From Mesodorylaimus sp. YZB2_4 (lineage: Eukaryota > Nematoda > Enoplea > Dorylaimida > Dorylaimidae), in contig JASANH010001053.1 in assembly GCA_030248295.1 (NCBI GenBank), positions 1-64,000 of the forward strand: a stretch of 64,000 nt of DNA. Reading direction: 5' to 3'. Made by a program: the position numbers and the translations under genes. The notes below the pieces were generated by a model. The model had not been told where the DNA came from. It saw only the letters and a program-made list of their open reading frames with translations, and made no database searches. Positions 46,155-57,323 of this stretch are shown here, piece by piece (positions within the stretch are counted from its first letter, which is position 1; each line of letters starts with the position of its first letter).

Positions 46155-47547
46155 ATTTGAATGCGTATGCGTAAGGCAAAGTCTCTTGAATGCGAATGCG
46201 AACTGCTTAATACGCAGATTGCGTACTCAACAAAGTATGCGTACAAGTTTGCGTATTGCCTATTTTTCCTGCTTCAGGTAATAATATATATCTGCAGTAT
46301 ATGGTCCCATTCTGCAAATGTTTGTCCATAACTACCTACCATCTCATCTACCATAACAGTACCAGACATGGCAACTTGTCGCGGCCGCTTATGATCAGCT
46401 TAAAAAACGTCTGCCGAAGAAATTTCTGTTAGGTTCGATCATGGGTTATTTCTCAGGAGCCCATCCTGGTTCAGCCAGCGACCCATTTTCCCCGAATCCC
46501 TTTCTGGCCAGTTTCAGGCATGCCCGCACCCGCATCCATGAGTCAAGCAACAATGGCCAAAATGTTCTTGCCAAAATGGGAGTGGCCAAATCGACATTCT
46601 GGCTGAAACGGGGGTGGCCGAAAGGGGACCTTAGCTAAATGGAACAATTCCCAAGCCGAGCTGGGACGCAGGCCGAAGTGGGTCATTGGCTGGAAAAGGA
46701 CACCAGCCGAAATGGGGCACAATCATTTCTCGGAACACCAGCCTCCCAATCAATGCCTGCCCTGTCAAGAATAATTCCCGCAGTTGCGTCGTGGCTCAAG
46801 ATACCGGAACCACGATAATGTTCAGGGCACAAGTTCCCGTACGTTCATACTGCTTGGAAATCCAAAAGTCTAGCTCAGACTTTGGCTTGGTTGCCGAGTA
46901 ACCTGCAATCAGCAAGCCAGCGAATTCGAGTTTCTATGACCGCCTTCTAGTCTAAGCTTCAGCGAAGCGGCGGTCACTCCCTGGCTCTCTTACTGGCCGA
47001 CTATGTGAAAAACCAGGTTTTCATACGAGCGTTTCGCTCACATACTTTATTGAGCAATCCTGAGCACTCATGTCAAGAAGTGAGTCACTTTGAGGGATCA
47101 AATACAGGTTTTTTGCTCCTCCGCAATGTAAATGCACACAAGAAATCCGAAAAGACGAATATGGACACCAAGTGAATTAGCTGTAACTTATAGCATCTTG
47201 TTACGAACATTCAAACTTACTGTCACCTCTACCAACACTATACTTTCTGAAGTAGCTTGGCTACTTCCTCTACCTACACTTGACTCGTATCCCTGACTAC
47301 AAATATGTGAAGTATGTACTGTAAAAAATAGTTCAAAAGTGAGTTATACTGTATGGTAGCCCTTCATTGCAGGCGCAAAAAAGTCGGAACTCGCGCAATA
47401 ATTTTCAATTTGTTCAAGACGCTTACATTAAAGTACGCATTTTATGCATTGCGTACAAGCCAGTTTGCGTGTGCGTATATGCGTACAACAGGTAGATTGC
47501 GTATCGCATGCAAATTTCAATGCGTAATACGCAAACTTTACGTATGA
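46155..47547. repeat. Two clusters of GCGTA/TACGC motifs about 1.2 kb apart
   Basis: 46155-46262 contains about six and 47428-47547 about eight GCGTA or TACGC words, often as TGCGTA. AGTTTGCGTATT on the left has its inverse AATACGCAAAC on the right. Clusters of short motifs at both ends are typical of subterminal transposase-binding regions, so this may be a non-autonomous DNA element. Exact termini were not found. Confidence 0.35.
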
Positions 47548-47974
47548 GTATTTTGTACGCACCAACAGAAGTCAAGTCCCCAAATAAAACTCATTTGAAG
47601 CAACAAAGCAAATTAGCGAATTTTTTGCGAATTTCTCTTGATGAAATTTTTGGAAAAATAATTAGGATATTGCACAACAGCCGCTCTTATGCCGGGATGT
47701 CGCTAACTGATACAGTAGCTCGAAAAAAAAAACAGTGGGGAAAAAGTGAATGTTCTGCTCGTAGCGACTCAACATATACCTTCGTTCATTCTACGCTGAT
47801 GCCGTCGAACCAGGGCTTGACATTAGTTTACCAATACTTCATGGTTAAGCGCATCTGCCTTGACTGTCAACAACGATAACACTAGCTGCATGACCTTCGG
47901 TGCACAAAGCTTTCCCCGCCCAGACAAACATATACGCAGCTGAGGAGAGTTTGCATTGCGTTCGTGTCGTAAAG

Positions 47975-49479
47975 ATGGATATTTTGATCACTGCTGTCTC
48001 AACTCTAATCAACATTCCATTCAAAATTCATCAATGGATCCACGACACATTTTTCACCCTGGATATGTCCAAAAAAGCTCCAATTTTTGTGACTGGATGT
48101 GATTCCGGATTTGGTCACCTCTTAGTCATTAAGCTTATCCAAAATGGAATCAATACATTCGCCGGTTGTTTTACTGAGGAGGGAGAGAATGAACTGCGGA
48201 AACTGGCTGGCCGGGGACCTGGGAAATTATGGACCGTCCGGTTGGATGTGACTGACCAGGCCAGTGTGGGCAATGCCTTGCAATTTGTGAAGAAGACCTT
48301 GGGTCCTGGCAAAGGTATGCACCATGCAGCGTTTTTGTGTCCCGTGTAGACTGTACGGGCCCGAACGATGATCGGAACTTTGCACATGCACTAGGAAGAA
48401 GGACTTGGCTGGATACCCTGGGTTTTGGCGTGGTCCAAAAATCTCTTATCTGTTATTCCCTCGAGTGCCCAGTCTTGCACTTTTGAGCTAAAACTGCAAC
48501 TGAATCTTGTTGTTAGTCGAATGGAAAGCCAGGCCTGACATGGGGCTGAAAGCGTAGACCCAACCTGCCACGCTCCTTCAGAAAATTCGGCCTGGCCTGA
48601 AACCACGGATTTCAAGGGGCAGAAAGGTGCAGAAAAAACTCGCACTTTGCAATCTGGTTTATCATTTGCTAATAGAACCATTTTTAGGTCTTTGGGGACT
48701 TGTGAACAACGCAGGTGTAATAGCCACACCAGCGCCGGACGCTTGGCTGAATGTTGATCACTATCAAAGCGCCATGGATGTCAATTTTCTGGGTGTGGTT
48801 CGAGTTACCCAGGCGTTCAGACCTTTGATTATAGCAGAACGGGGACGAATCGTTAATGTGACCAGTATATTTGGTCGTTTAGCACCAGTGACTTGCGGTC
48901 CATACTGTGCGTCCAAATACGCCGCAGAGGCATACTGCGATGTGATCAGGTACGATACCGTTAATTTCTGAGCTTTTTCGCATTTTCAAAGCTGTTTGAT
49001 CAATTTTTGTTGTTTGCTCGTTTCAGACGTGAGCTGGCGCCTTTTGGTGTAAGTGTGCACATTTTAGAGCCAGGTTTCTTCGCCACCAACCTGACAAAGC
49101 CCAGTAGTATAATTCGTATCATGAGCGGCTTGTGGGAGACATTGCCAACAGAAGTTAAAGACTTATATGGCGAAGAATTTTTGAGACAAAGTAAGTGCAC
49201 AAATTACAGCGGCCCAGATCACCCGAGGTTTCGATTTAAGGTTGCTCGAGCCTTCAGACCAACTTGCCTCCATTGTGCAACACAAATTTAAGTCTGGTAG
49301 TAGATGCTTACTACGATGCGCTGACTTCCACCTGTCCTTTCTTGCGTTATTATTGCGGCCTGGATGCGAAATTATTCTACATTCCTTTGAGTATGCTACC
49401 AGGACGCGTGCAAGATTGGATTTTGCATGTGTTCTTGAAACTGAGTGGTGCACCAACTCCGAAAGCTACCGTCAAATAG
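47975..49479 (+). CDS. Short-chain dehydrogenase, retinol/17-beta-HSD (RDH) type
   Basis: Exons: 47975-48314, 48688-48949, 49027-49190 and 49241-49479. Phases agree (1005 nt, 334 residues). Residues 1-30 are hydrophobic, consistent with membrane anchoring. VTGCDSGFG at 39-47 is the nucleotide-binding TGxxxGxG in the exact TGCDSGFG form of the retinol dehydrogenase/HSD17B6 group. NNAG is at 120-123. Catalytic Ser is about 173 (NVTSIFGR) and the YxxxK is YCASK at 186-190. The C-terminal part has LSLVVDAYYDALTS, RYYCGLDAKLFYIPLSMLP, again RDH-like. It likely oxidises or reduces retinoids or hydroxysteroids with NAD(P) at the ER. The last intron is only 50 bp, and its acceptor (CGATTTAAG) was chosen over CCTTCAG at 49257 because only it keeps the conserved frame. 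Confidence 0.9.
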
Positions 49480-50469
49480 ATTGCTCGGTGATGCATTGCA
49501 GGTCAGCCAAGACACCTGTGGTCATACGAATGAATGAAAAGCTTGGCGTGACTACTGATTTTAGCTAGGCACTCTGCTGTAGAAACGATAGAAAGTCATT
49601 TTACCACGCCCTTTTGTGAATCTGTTATTTTTTATAATGCAATTGCACGAATTAAAAGCGCATACCGATCAGAATGTTTTACCTCTGATCTTTGGTTTAA
49701 AATTGAGAAGAGAGTGGATAAGGCGAACGTGAACTTCATAGCACTAAAAACTTCAGAAAATGACCTCTGGAATAAAAACAGCAGTGTTTTTAGATCTTAC
49801 CCAGCTCCCGAATTCCACAGTGCTCTACATAAGATAAATCCATCTGGAGTCCGCACGGAACTGAAAAATCCACTTGGAATCTTGGAGACCAACGGTGATT
49901 TTACTCGTGATGTTACAATTCATGTGAATTTATTCTAATTAGCGCGGATTTCTCGCGGACATGTGCATTTTATTTTTGCGAACGTCTCCTCTCGAAGATT
50001 CACCGCCTTCTTTAAATCATTGAAAGTTCTGTCCTAGGGGTATTTCTGCATTTACAGATGCCATATTTGCAAATTTACAACACGTGAATGTGCCAATAAA
50101 GTGGGTCGATGAGAATTTTTTAACTACGCTGCAAAAATTACGCTGTGTAGATAATACCTGAATAAAAAAAACTTCAGAGAGAAAAGGAAATGCCATGGTA
50201 CCGGTTTTTAACGCTCAGATTTCTTTCCATGCGAGATTTCATAAATTCTCAAAACTTTAGGCCACCGTTACTGCTGGTCACAAACCATGTTTTCTCTTGT
50301 CTTAAACAAAAATAATGAGAAGCTGACTTTTAACTCTAATTTTAAGCAGAAAAAAGAAGCATCAATGCATAAAATCGGTTAAACCTTATTCATTACACTT
50401 CGTAAGAGTGGTTGGAGAAAACTTGCAATATTTAGTTCTTTGCCAGCGGTTTTTGCAAACACCATAGAC
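49480..50469. other. Intergenic
   Basis: AT-rich. An open frame at 49714-49938 (75 codons) has fairly protein-like composition but no ATG-proximal signals or domain that I recognise, so I do not call it a gene. Nothing else is visible. Confidence 0.4.
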
Positions 50470-50916
50470 TTAGAATTTCGGATTGGATAGTTCAGATCGG
50501 ACGATCCGATCTAAATTTTTGGATTGTGATTTTTTCGGATCAGATCCTATCCGGTGCGATCCGGCTGACCTTGGTTCAATTTTGTAGCGCAAAAAGTACT
50601 GACAAAAATGCAGCTTAGAAAAGAATTTTGTTTTCCTCTTTCGCAGCAAAATCATTTTATGGATAATGTAATCCATTTCTTTGAGCTCAAATACTCTCTC
50701 CCTCTTTATATTGTAATATGTGCGATCTGTGCGTGCAGCAATTGATAAGTTGCGCGACATTTTCTCCTCCAAAGTTTCGCTCCAGTGGCGATGCTGTCTC
50801 CCAAAAGACAGAATCTGTACAGATTCTTTAAACTTGTTCATTCTTTCTGTCATCGCTTTTTCTAACCTTTGAATATATTGGTTCATCGACATGATCTGCT
50901 GCTCCAACCGATCCAT
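50470..50916 (-). CDS. Hypothetical basic coiled-coil protein
   Basis: An ATG ORF of 148 residues. Residues 1-35 show a heptad pattern (MDRLEQQIMSMNQYIQRLEK) typical of a coiled coil. The remainder is basic and becomes low-quality toward the C terminus. The same frame stays open upstream without ATG to about 51098. That extension encodes RCFEAGESRRCPKK (a loose C-x..-C pattern recalling a degenerate zinc knuckle) and an RARSRS stretch. It could be a retroelement remnant or an exon of a larger gene. No family recognised. Confidence 0.35.
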   Translation of the reverse strand: MDRLEQQIMSMNQYIQRLEKAMTERMNKFKESVQILSFGRQHRHWSETLEEKMSRNLSIAARTDRTYYNIKRERVFELKEMDYIIHKMILLRKRKTKFFSKLHFCQYFLRYKIEPRSAGSHRIGSDPKKSQSKNLDRIVRSELSNPKF

Positions 50917-51603
50917 CCGCGCAGTCCCATCTCCACGGCGTGCCTGTCGACATGAACATAAGCTTCGAGATCTCGCCCGCGAAACTGGTCTGTCAGACAG
51001 TCTGATTTCAGTTGAGTTTTGAATTTTAGTTGTTTTTTTTTCTTTTATCTTTTTAGGACATCGACGCGATTCACCAGCCTCGAAACAACGCTTAATCTAC
51101 TAATCCCTAAATATAAGCCGCTTATTCCAGCAATATTGGAGATTTGCTCCCAACTTTGCCTTTCTGTCACATTGAATTCGATATAAGGTGAAAATATGGG
51201 TGTTACAGTCAGATTAAACGTTCTAGACAAAGATTTATAATTAACTGTTCATGTTCATGTTTAACCACATCACCAACTGCGCAAACACTCGACGACAAGA
51301 GGAGCGATGAAAACAAAGTCAACGATTTCGCTTTCGAAAAATAAAACTCGAAAGATGCTACTGTATAACTCAAAAAGCATGCCACGCAGCGTGGCTTGTA
51401 GCTGATTGGACAAAAAGCGCAATACAGTAACTTCTTATGGTGTTGCAGCTACTATCTGTTTTCCTTGGGAATGCACACGCGGCCTATGCGATAACATGGA
51501 GGGTGTGTATATTCTCAAAGAAAACAGGTTGTAAGTTGCACTGAAAAATCACGTTACATTGCCATGCGGTTTTAACTGCTCGCATTTTCACAATTTTTTA
51601 GTT

Positions 51604-52288
51604 ATGGGTACTCGTATCAAGCGTGAGGTCGTTGATATGCGAGCAAGGATCGTACGATGCGTTGCGTACTATTGTCGACGACGGTTCAATACTGGATTCG
51701 ATCGACGCTCAAGGTTAAATGTTCTTCGAAATGTGACCATTTTGACCACGATCTACTTGCTTTTACTGAATGTCAATCCAACAACGACTCGGGTTCGTGA
51801 TCGTCCCGTCACTCGATGGTTGGCCTCGATTCGTTTGAAAGGTGGTTGGACTTTGGCTTTGATCAGCGAATATTTAGCCATGATTCAATTCGGATCGCCG
51901 ATGATGGAGAAACGAGTGGCATTTTTGGCCGCTCTGATGCTCAGTTTCGCTGCTCCTTTGTATTTGATTGCGAGTATACCGCGTCATTCTGATCGCTTGC
52001 ATTTACTACGCAGTCTAATTGCTACGATGGTATACATTTGCCTTTACTGCCATGCATCCGACCATACTTCGAGTTTTTCGGAAATCCACGCGAAGACAGT
52101 CGTGTATACGACTTATAGTTTGGTACAACATGGACGTGTGCGTCGTGTTCGACCAGCACAACTGGCCCCATGAAATTCCGGTGGTCTTCGATTCGTGGCT
52201 TCCTCGCTTTGCTAGGCGGTACCCGATGGACGAATTGCCGGCGTGGATATCGATGAAGTTGAGTCAAAATGCTGTTCAGGCCGCTTGA
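51604..52288 (+). CDS. Hypothetical multi-pass membrane protein, frame uncertain at 3' end
   Basis: The ATG at 51604 directly follows a CAATTTTTTAG acceptor ending at 51601, suggesting a trans-spliced start. Hydrophobic segments are VTILTTIYLLLLNV, WTLALISEYLAMIQ and VAFLAALMLSFAAPLYLIA. Read through, the frame stops at 52173 (189 residues) with a fourth segment, LLRSLIATMVYICLYC. The next frame, open to 52288, encodes a convincing C terminus (WPHEIPVVFDSW, YPMDELPAWISMKL). An intron 51974-52118 (donor GCGA|GTATAC, acceptor CTTATAG) joins the two frames exactly, giving 179 residues. A frameshift is the other possibility. No family recognised. Confidence 0.5.
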
Positions 52289-52557
52289 TACCATGCACAT
52301 CTATTACACGTTCACTTGCGCTGTTCTGTACTAATCTATATCATGTCCAGTGCGCAGATATGTAGATGCCTGTAACGTCTGTGAAACGTGTTTGATCAAG
52401 TGGGGTGTGTTGCGATAGGGCTTTGACAAGCGCAAAAATCTGTTTCTTATTGCTTGGGGTATTCCAGTGTTGACGTAATGCGTGATGTGACCATACTGAG
52501 GTAATGACAAGTCCAGACGTAGACGTAACAGCGAATTCAATCATTTTCAAAAAAGTG

Positions 52558-53305
52558 TGTTATGACAGACTCAAAACTTTTAGACCAGCCAATGCACACA
52601 GTGGAACCAGGGCTTGGGATGGCTTGTCTATTCGGCCACTACTAAGCGCAACAATCGCTTAGGAAATACGAGTATGTCTGAGCAGAAGCTGCTTTTTCTG
52701 CATGAATATCAACAGAACGACTGATCCTGGCAACTAGCAGAGGATCCTGCAATCCTGTGCTCGTGGTCCACAAAGTGGGCTGGGAATGTCGAATTCGCGG
52801 GCTATGCGTAGTAGCGCTTGCTCTTATTGTTAGCAGGAGTGTTCGACTAGCGGCAAAGGTAAATCATTTTGTGTCATGTGTCCCTTCATCTTCGAGCGGT
52901 TCATCATTGATATGATAAATCATGAGCATGAACATAAAGTAGGAAGAAGGGGGAGGGGGAGATTTTTCAGTGGCCCTTGAGGCAAGGCATGTAACGATAA
53001 GCCATATCACTTCACTCGCAGCGCTACAGCTTTGGCGTATTTAGGTTGCTCGTGTGAAACAGCACAGCTGCCTTTTGGAAGTCTGTCTGAAGAGCAGCAG
53101 TGCACAGAACACAAGCTTTTTGGATTTGACGCTGACATCCAAATGCATACATACGGTATATATGTGCGAGCGATTACGCGCTGTGCGCAGCGCCTAACAT
53201 GTTGGGACACTTCCCTTTTTTCTTGTGGCCGAGTAGACCAGCCAACCCAAGCCTGGTTCCACTGTGTGCATTGGCTGGTCTAAAAGTTTTGAGTCTGTCA
53301 TAACA
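52558..53305. mobile_element. Foldback element with ~85-bp terminal inverted repeats
   Basis: The left arm (52558-52640) begins TGTTATGACAGACTCAAAAC and the right arm (53222-53305) is its reverse complement. The first 54 bp of the arms are identical, then one indel and a few mismatches over the remaining 30 bp. The interior has no transposase-like ORF. It contains a degenerate S1 SINE-like stretch at 52800-52935. No clear target-site duplication could be read at the borders. Confidence 0.75.
52800..52935 (+). mobile_element. Degenerate SINE S1-like copy (f) inside the foldback element
   Basis: GGAGTGTTCGACTAGCGGCAA corresponds to the S1 B-box region. TGTGTCCCTTCATCTTCGAGC matches the GTTCCTTAGCCCTCGAGTGC segment, and GATATGATAAATCATGAGCATGA matches the tail. 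Strongly diverged. Confidence 0.4.
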
Positions 53306-55651
53306 GACTTTTTTGGAAATGATAAAACCGTTTTTCGTTTTTTGCTAGAAACTAGTTTGGTTGAAAACACTTGTTGGAACAACTGATAGAATTGAGTGAC
53401 CACCAAACACCTTCTTCCAAACCTCTTAAAGAGAGAAACATAAAACGGAACGTGAACCCCCGCCCATGAAATTACTCGTAAAGACCGCCTACAGATCGAC
53501 CATTTAATAATCTGAAACTCTCACCCGCACTACCGTGCCTGCTCATGAAATGCACAGATTTTTCGAATATGTACTTAAAGATATATAGGCGGCAGGAAAA
53601 ACAACAAAAGCTCATTCGTAAGGATTCGTGATTCGTGAGGCTCATTCGTGCGTAATTCGTACGGAGAACTATCTCATGCTCGAGTGGTCTTGACTTCTTT
53701 ATCCTCAGAGCATTCCATCAGAAGCTAACAGAACGCTCAGGATCCGCAAGTTTTATCAAGTTATTATTAGCTTTAATTTTTCTCAACAATATTACCTCCA
53801 CATCTAATAGAATATGTCCTGACCATGGAAATTCTTTCCACATCATTTATTTCCGCTCACATACTCTCAATTTATTATCGGCAAATTTATTGGTGTCCAC
53901 CAAACCCATCTTCGTGAGAGCGCGCTAACGATAAGCCTAGCCACTCAATGGCGCTGCGCCTCAACCCGTTCAGTTGATGTTTCTAAACACCGCGCCGAAA
54001 AGTAAACCACGAACACCAGCGCCAGCAACTTTCGATAGTCGATAACTCAAGAATGATTGAACCGAAAAAGTTGATTTTTCGCAAGCTTTGCAAGATAAGT
54101 CAGATCTGCAACCACGTCAATTTTTATCGAAATCCGTCCAGTACCTGACGAGCGACGGATAAAAAAAGCTGAAACAGTGACTATTTTCAGAATTAACTTT
54201 TCGGAAATTGAAGCTTCAAAAAAATGACCGTCAAAAGGCAGAGTCCGAAAGTTTCAGCTTTCAGAAAAACTAACATTCACAGCTGTGCGACCTCTGGTTG
54301 TTGATCTAGGCACATGTTGTTCCTCCTCCTCGTCTTCTCCCCTGAACAAGAAATCGCGTATTCTGGAACTCGACAACGGCCGGACGGATTTTGATAAAAA
54401 TTTGCACGATTCTAGACTCGGCCGATTCTGCTACGTGTGCGAAAAATCAAAAATTTTCGTCGCCCCGTTCTCAAGTCATTAGCCGGCGAAAATCATCCTT
54501 TAGCATTGGGCGTCTGGTTGGCTGGTCTAAGCAGGCACGATCAACTTATGTAAAAACAAGGATTTTATGTCATCTTTCACTCAACAGATCTATTTTCAGA
54601 CAAAAAGCGTCTCGGCGCATTAGACCTTTAGCTCCAGGTTGGGATCCTCATACTGTTACTTGAAGCCCCTGAGAAACCGACCCCCCAAGAGATGACTGGT
54701 TTGATGCATCATCGTAATTGTCGTTACAAGTCGGCGGGAAACGGAAAACTGCGATAGACTCATACTTAGGGGTTCAATTTTGCTGATTTGCATTAAAAGT
54801 CGTTTCTGAGCAAGCCGGTTAGTTGTGATTTAAATGCGTCTGGTTTCTGCTTAACAGGTAATGCCTCAGAAAACGACGTGACTTCAACCTTGCGGCCCGA
54901 AGGCAGTCCGGAACCGGCTGATCGTCAAACTGAAAACGTGTTTATCGCAAGCATCTCCATCCTGTTCTGCTCATTCCATTTAGGCTTTGGCTTAATTAGG
55001 CGAGCTTATGTCGAAAAATCCAGGTGCGGCAGATAAGTCGACAATCTGGAAGCCATGAGCGGATGCGTGCCCCTATTCCTAGCGCATTTACTTGTCCGAT
55101 GGGCGCAGCCTTAGCAAATGACGCTGCCGGTGATTACGAACGAAGCAACCTTTCGGCAACAGCAGGAACAGCGAAAATTGCTTTTGCGCCACAGCGCTTC
55201 TCTTGCTTTGAATGCAACGGCTCTAACGCTCGTGCCCTCAACACTGTGCGTAACTTCCGCCGGCGTGGTCGGCCAGAGCGCGCAAGCTTGAAAACTATGA
55301 CGTCTTCAGACTTCAATCAGGGCAAGCACCGGATGATCCAGGACCAAAATATTATCATGTCAGACCCAACTTGGTCAGCCAAATAAGAAACCTGGCAAAC
55401 GATAGAGGTCATTATGTTATGGAAAATTGAATTGAATGTCAGTTGGCGGCACTCACCTGACCAAAGATCGGGTTCATAGGTCTATCATTAGGCACCAATT
55501 AGCCAGGTCGTGCCATGCCTCCGAAATATCTGTTTATCCAAATTGCTCACATCCGTTTGAGTATCAGTGTTCTAATATACGGGTTCACGTTTGCTCATGT
55601 CATTTCTGTATCTTAGCCAGTGACGGTCGGCCGGTCCACTCTCTCTCTAAG
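53306..55651. other. Intergenic, no gene seen
   Basis: No supported exon. 53610-53665 has a few ATTCGTG/GATTCGT repeats. The frames at 54391-54663 and 55024-55386 show no domain and no splice support. GC content rises slightly near 55.0-55.3 kb. Confidence 0.45.
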
Positions 55652-55843
55652 TTGACTACTTGTAACACTAAGTTCGCTCTGCTCCTGTGCATCATTCTTT
55701 CAGGCACCGTGAGTCTGACGCAGATCGCCGAGTCGAAGCGACTGATTGTGACCATCTGTACATCGCCATCACGTCAAACTGGAAAGTGTCGGATCTTGGT
55801 TGCTGGAAAGAATGGTCAGTACGAACCACTGGCTGACAGGTGA
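55652..55843 (+). pseudogene. Copy of the short secreted peptide gene with lost ATG
   Basis: It is homologous along its length to the peptide gene at 61156-61341. The start codon position is TTG (55652-55654) instead of ATG. The hydrophobic leader is kept (FALLLCIILSGTVSLTQIAE) and so is the core TICTSPSRQTGKCR, with the stop at the same place (DR then TGA). The frame is otherwise intact, and upstream in-frame codons run open to an ATG at 55436. It is therefore either a decaying copy or one translated from a non-AUG or upstream start. Flanking homology extends about 150 bp upstream (CAATTAGCCA.. near 55496 and 60957). Confidence 0.6.
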
Positions 55844-56194
55844 TGAAGTAGAAGATGGGGGATGAGGCCAAATCCTGGGATTTGGCTAACAAGGCCATTA
55901 GATGAAAAAAAGGTATAACTGATCACAGGGATGAAAAAACTTTGCCAAAGCTATGTGGGGAACATCGACGGGTTGATTGGCGCAGGATGGATATTGCGAC
56001 TCGAAGGACTAGCTGGCTGAAAATATGATATTTCGGTATACAGCAGTGGTAGTGTAGTTTATTTGACGGTACCATGTATAGGGTGTTTGTTTCACCACAA
56101 AAATCGTGTTTCCACCATCGTGTTGACAGCACAATATATAGTTTACTTCAGCCATGTCCTGTTTGTTTCACGTGCACATACTCGTAGTTGGTGG

Positions 56195-57295
56195 TCATTT
56201 GTTTGAAGGGGAAGGAGCCACAAGACCCCATAGGCATAAAATAGTTGTGTACGTAAAGGATGTTGCTACATACTTTCGACAGAGTGAGCATATCGCTGCT
56301 ACAAGCCAATGGTATTCTCGTCTTCCTAATCTGTTCATCTGGTCAATATGCTCGGTAAAGGCCCTCGCTGAACACATCAAACAACTAAAGAATGCCTCGC
56401 TAGGTGCACTCGTTTGCTGCAGGATGTCGCTGCCTGCGGTTACCATATTTACATCCGACACTAGCGCCGTCGTCGATGTGTGCGGATGCTGTTGTGAAAC
56501 CGGGTACTTGTCGTGACACAGACTCGAGTGATGACCCATTTTCTTGCAGTGGAAGCATCGACGTTTTGACTGGCATTCATCACCACGATGTCCGTCCTTC
56601 AGACACTTGAAACATTTTGAGCCCAGCCTTCGTTTTCGTTCTTCTATTGTCATCACCTGTTAATATTCGTTTGCCCAATGTTCCCCTTCGCAGTAGGGGC
56701 AATTAAACGGTGGGCGTTTCGCTTGAGCGGGCGCTTCTCCAGGTTTCCTCATCTTGTTCCTCCCGCGCTCAACAGCGATGAGAGTGCTGCTACTGTCCAT
56801 GTTCTCCTTTCGTTCCCTGTCTTACTCTCCCCTAGACGACGTTTCATGACGACCTTGGCTTGCATGGACATAGGCGTGCATCACGGCGTCTTGTATTCCG
56901 ACCAGCCTCTGCAACTCGACTCGGAGATCCCTCATGAGCCATTGGTGTGGCAACCATTTCTCGAACATCTTTTCCTGCACAGTGACCACTCTGGTCGGAG
57001 ACAGAACGAAGAATGAGCCTCAGGAAAGCGAACTAAGCATATAGCGAACCAAGCACGACTCCTCCTCTTGGTCCGCTAACGATTCGTATTGAGCGTATAA
57101 CGCGACGTAGGTGTCGTACGATTTGTCGATCCGGGCCTTTACTTTGACGCACCGATAGATTATCGCGTCTCGATCGTCACTGTCCGCCGCCTTCCGATAT
57201 TGAGCCACCTCGGGGACAGTCGCCAGTGTTTCCTTTAACCGATGCCGCAATGGACCCAGCTTTTTGCGAACGGACCCCGCCGTTGCTTCCGCCAT
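56195..57295 (-). pseudogene. Decayed BEL/Pao-like retrotransposon gag
   Basis: Read on the minus strand in pieces. 57295-57020 starts MAEATAGSVRKKLGPLRHRL and resembles the N-terminal gag domain of BEL elements. About 57000-56830 continues in another frame (VTVQEKMFEKWLPHQW). 56656-56195 holds two CCHC zinc knuckles (CFKCLKDGHRGDEC and CFHCKKMGHHSSLC), the spacing used by BEL/Pao gag. Stops and frame changes separate the pieces. No protease, reverse transcriptase or integrase was found downstream (toward 55 kb), so the copy is 3'-truncated. It is a transposable-element remnant rather than a host gene. Confidence 0.7.
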
Positions 57296-57303
57296 TATAA
57301 AAC

Positions 57304-57323
57304 CACATTCTGCTACCAATTTT
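57304..57323 (-). other. Candidate primer-binding site after a 5' LTR
   Basis: On the minus strand the sequence TTGGTAGCAGAATGTGG lies just upstream of the gag ATG. BEL-type elements commonly have TTGGTAGCAGAG-like sequence there. The LTR itself would lie at higher coordinates (from about 57324 up), but no second LTR was found to define its edges. Confidence 0.4.

Larger units (their letters stand above)
44249..47974. other. Intergenic, repeat-containing
   Basis: No coding exon found in 3.7 kb. The AT-rich 44.3-45.0 kb includes a short (TTATA)n run near 44935-44952. There is a long poly-A tract at 45509-45550, a SINE at 45562-45715 and two GCGTA-rich clusters near 46155-46262 and 47428-47547. 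Confidence 0.5.

Noticed and set aside
49242..49568. Alternative last exon of the dehydrogenase in a second frame (acceptor at 49257)
   Set aside because: That frame loses the conserved RDH C-terminal sequence (VVDAYYDALTS, GLDAKLFYIPLS) found in the other frame.
50470..51100. Retroviral-type gag with zinc knuckle
   Set aside because: The C-x..-C stretch lacks the CCHC spacing and no neighbouring retroelement domains exist, so I kept it only as a hypothetical coiled-coil ORF.
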